From NCBI RefSeq assembly GCF_901000735.1, contig NC_081542.1:17933093-17997092 (forward strand): 64,000 nucleotides of DNA. Reading direction: 5' to 3'. The stretch is from Corylus avellana. Its lineage: Eukaryota > Streptophyta > Magnoliopsida > Fagales > Betulaceae. Positions 60,813-64,000 of this stretch are shown piece after piece. The position numbers were made by a program, and so were the translations under genes. Position 1 is the first letter of the stretch, and each line of letters starts with the position of its first letter. Below the pieces are notes generated by a model. It saw nothing but the letters and a program-made list of their open reading frames with translations. It made no database searches and was not told the DNA's origin.

Positions 60813-62918
60813 TTAGAGGGAACATGTCAATAAAGGCAGTGCATGTGACGCGGAAGTTATGGAAGGTTTTTTTTTTTTTTTTTTTTTGGGGGGGGTGTGC
60901 AGAGGCAGTTATGGAAGTTTGCCAAGAAATTAATATCTCAATAAAAGTCTCGGTAGTTATGGAATTTTATTTTTAGTAGGAAGAATAACTGGAAGGATGG
61001 CAGAGAGTGAAAAGATCGAAAATGGAGGACGAGTTATCATTTTTTGTTAATTTTATTTTAATGAAAAAAAAAAAGAAAAAAGAGAGAGGAGAAGGTAGTT
61101 AGAGGTTAACACTCTCTATCAAGAGGTCATTATATGGTTGTTTGTTTACTAAAGCAGCAGACAACAGAACCTAGACTGGTCCGCTCATGATAATATCAAC
61201 ATATCTCAAATGTTTTGGACGTGGATAACATAATAACCTCTTTGCCGACATCCTTCATCAATATATAAATGGATAAAGTCTTCCTCCAAATTGAGTCGGA
61301 GGAATTTCCTTCAACTTAGTCTATAAAAGTGACATGTATCAATTTTTTTTAATAACATATGAGATGCACATGAGTTTTCAATAAAACGTATTCTAACTTT
61401 GTCATTGTTATTTAAAAAAAAATGTGCATCTTACATGTTCAAGGAATACATGTTACTTTTATAGACTAGGTTAAAGGAAATTCCTCAAACCCAGTTTGGA
61501 GGAATTAAACTTTGTCCTTTATTAATTTCTCACTTCCTCTGTTACTTATCACAAATTCATCTCTTATAATCCAAAATAATCTCCAAATAAGAATTAATGT
61601 TCTAACCCAAACTCCATCGAAAAGAATTCACTAAATTACGCAATAAAATAAAATAAAAAGGGTAATTAATCCTTCGTATTGCAGCTGTTACTGCGTAAGA
61701 AAAAGGAAAGGCTGTATTTCTTTTTGCATATAAATTGCTTAGGAAGCGACCCCCAGCTTTAGCTTCTCGCTTTACTTTTGGAGCAATATTGGCTTAAACA
61801 TATCATTTTAAAAATGAGGATCAGATTCGGTGAAAACCCTCTAACCCTGCTTACATTATAAAATAAAATTTAGTCTAAAGCTAATTTACCAACTTAATTG
61901 GCAGGAAAGGCATAATGTGAAATTACTAAACTACCACTTGACCATAAACGCATAGAAAATGAAATTCATGTTGCACTGCATATGGATCCATACTTCCTCT
62001 CAAGAAGTATATAAAGTTGGAGATTCAACTTATTATTTGGAAGAAATTTGAGGGGATCCTCAGTTGTTTTTTTTTTTCTAGCAGCCAATCCGGGGGTAGA
62101 GAGTAGAGAGAGGGAAAGAGGGAACGACCAAATCCTCAGAAGTCAGAACACCCACCGCCCGAGAAAAAGAACAAGAAAAATGAAAAGTTTGCCCAATGCA
62201 TTGCACGAGAAGACACAACAGTCAAATTTGTTCAATCACTTCCTTAATTTAAGCGCAACTACGGCCCAATCAAATAGATTCCATGTAGAAGAGAGTTGGA
62301 ATAATGTGTACAGAAAGGTCTAACCATTTACAATATACAAACTCATCTACAGTTCTTCAGCAACTTAAATCCTTTACGTAATTCTTATGGGGGGGGCGGA
62401 GGTAAACATATAAATTCATATTCTAAGTAACAGGATATGGAAAGAAAGAAAAAAACAAACATGAGTACAATTCTCAATTTTTTAATATAAACAACCGAGT
62501 CCAAGGACTACTACAGGCTACAGAAAGCAACGTATAAAGAGAAGCACCCAGATTCCAGAAGCTCTGGCGAATAAGTCTTGGTCTTACCACCACAAAAAAT
62601 TCATCATGAGAGAAAAAGCAATTGATTTTAAGTACTCAGCGACCAAAACAATAAAAATTCATTCAACAGAATTTCAAGAAAAAAAATAAAAAATAAAGAC
62701 TCTAAAATGACTTCTTTTATGCAAGTCAAAGTCTGAATATTTTGATGTTATGAATATCAAAATAAAGGAAAATAAAACGAAAAATGCAAACCCAAAAAAA
62801 GAAGGCTTTATTCCGTGGATGCATTACTTAAAGTTCATCTTCAACAACATGCTGAGATCAATATGGAAACCAAATGTTGGCCAAGTGATATCTGAAACAA
62901 ACTCGGAGAAAAAACATT

Positions 62919-62957
<39 letters not shown>

Positions 62958-63889
62958 AAATTTACAAGCCAATTAACTACAAGACTGCCTAAACCAACAC
63001 ATCAAGAATTGGTAACACTGGATTCGAATATCCAAAAGTGAAACAGAGCCCAAAGCAACAAGACAGATAGACTAGATAGTAGCTGAAAATGTGCAAGAAT
63101 TTGACTAGTTATTTTGAATATTGTAATAATGATTCTGGAATCATGAAAGAATCATGTTGAATCCCATAGTCCATATCAATGAAGGCAAAATCATTTTCTC
63201 TGTATCATGAAAGAATAATTTTTCTCCACTAAATCATTACAAAAAGAAGAGCACGCAGGGTCTCTCAAGAAAGAAAAACAAAACCGTTGTACAGAAACTT
63301 TTGAAAGTTGTGGTGCTCATTAGATGAATGTTTGGCTTCCATTAGGTTGAGTGATATTAAAATTCATCTTAAATATAGATAACTCCAACCATTGTGATCG
63401 CAGAAACCTCATCCACCCCAATGCTAATATCTCCACAACTTCAACCAGCCTGTTTTGATGAGACTGATAACCACAGTGCCACCATAAGAAACACACAGCA
63501 AAGCTGCCTGCTAAAAAGAGCCTCCTGACAACAGTACTGCCATAAGAAAGCAAGGCCAAGCAAATCATGTGGGTTCCGTAGACAATGAACAACAGACTTT
63601 TTCAACCATCATTAATCATGCATTCCACATACTGATACATCACTCAATAACTAATTAACAAATAAATAATTTATACGCAGCATCTATGGCATAATGGGTA
63701 GGCTTATACCCATAAAAAGGAACTGCCCAAATGGCCTGGCAACAGTGTCTGGCCAAAGATTTGGGGTGTACTTGAGGTATTAGCCTCTCTTTAGAATCTC
63801 TGATGTTTGGGTATGTCATCTGACATCCACCCATTCGTGGTACAATTAGGCGGTTTTTGCAATGCTGCCTTTTCATCAGTGGCCTTTGT
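60813..63889. other. Gene-poor stretch
   Basis: No supported gene. It holds a homopolymer T-to-G run just upstream (60868-60896 within the start of this stretch) and an AG microsatellite (62920-62953). Minus-strand frames at 63320-63592 and 63655-63930 have no recognisable motif. Confidence 0.4.
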
Positions 63890-63977
63890 GACACCTCATA
63901 AGTCTCATATTGGGTGAATGGATTGCTCACATTGACACCTCATAAGTCTCATATTGGGTGAATGGATTGCTCACATT
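63890..63977 (+). repeat. Perfect 44-bp tandem repeat, two units
   Basis: Units 63890-63933 and 63934-63977 both read GACACCTCATAAGTCTCATA ... GATTGCTCACATT and appear identical. The sequence, with CATATTGGGTGAATGGATTG, resembles LTR termini of plant retroelements read in reverse, but no element is complete here. Confidence 0.7.
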
Positions 63978-64000
63978 GAATTGTGGATTATAAAGATAAT

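Noticed and set aside
62048..62323. 91-aa plus-strand frame
   Set aside because: Begins in a poly-T run, has R/E/S low complexity and no motif; could be leader sequence of an unseen gene, but nothing supports that.
56055..63889. Search for microRNA precursors, tRNA genes and conserved protein motifs in the gene-poor end
   Set aside because: None of the well-conserved plant miRNA sequences I could recall, and no tRNA-like cloverleaf, was found by eye; a covariance-model scan would be needed to exclude them.

Overview
The window is nuclear DNA of a flowering plant, most likely a eudicot. It is AT-rich, its genes are split by many short GT-AG introns, and the space between them is filled with plant transposon debris (Ty3/gypsy, Ty1/copia, PIF/Harbinger, Mutator-like, CACTA, SINE). 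I cannot name the species. Five runs of N (23184-23283, 28532-28971, 30241-30340, 36364-36383, 37411-37453) are assembly gaps.

Three intact host genes can be assembled exon by exon. (1) A cathepsin B-like cysteine protease on the minus strand (1525-6767): 11 exons, 353 aa, including a 5-nt microexon that carries the oxyanion-hole glutamine codon. (2) A thioredoxin-domain protein of the TXNDC9/phosducin-like family on the plus strand (13362-15425): 8 exons, 230 aa. (3) CTP synthase on the minus strand (39080-45398): 21 exons, 602 aa, with one GC-AG intron. These are housekeeping functions (vacuolar proteolysis, chaperone co-factor, pyrimidine nucleotide synthesis) and do not form a pathway.

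Layout: 1-1524 plain downstream sequence; 1525-6767 cathepsin B; 7394-8290 an LTR-like block; 8307-11174 a truncated gypsy element (LTR, gag, protease end) on the minus strand; 11175-12455 a broken coiled-coil NT-C2/myosin-heavy-chain-like gene fragment; 13362-15425 TXNDC9; 16490-16985 MITEs; 17826-22885 the first copy of a duplicated block; 23847-35397 a very large inverted repeat; 35400-38105 tandemly duplicated integrase debris and a copia RT scrap; 39080-45398 CTP synthase; 48081-56054 the second copy of the duplicated block, split by several insertions; 56055-64000 gene-poor sequence with one Tourist-like MITE and a 44-bp tandem repeat at the end.

The most notable structures are two. First, each arm of the roughly 11.5-kb palindrome carries a genomic fragment (exon 1, intron 1 and most of exon 2) of the TXNDC9 gene that lies 10-20 kb away in the same window. 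The arrangement could yield a long hairpin RNA against that gene. Second, a 1.35-kb PIF/Harbinger-type element (48689-50037) carries the N-terminal coding part of a PRP28/DDX23-type spliceosomal helicase fused to an unrelated GC-rich tail in one open frame. Its exact empty site is preserved in the other copy of the duplicated block.
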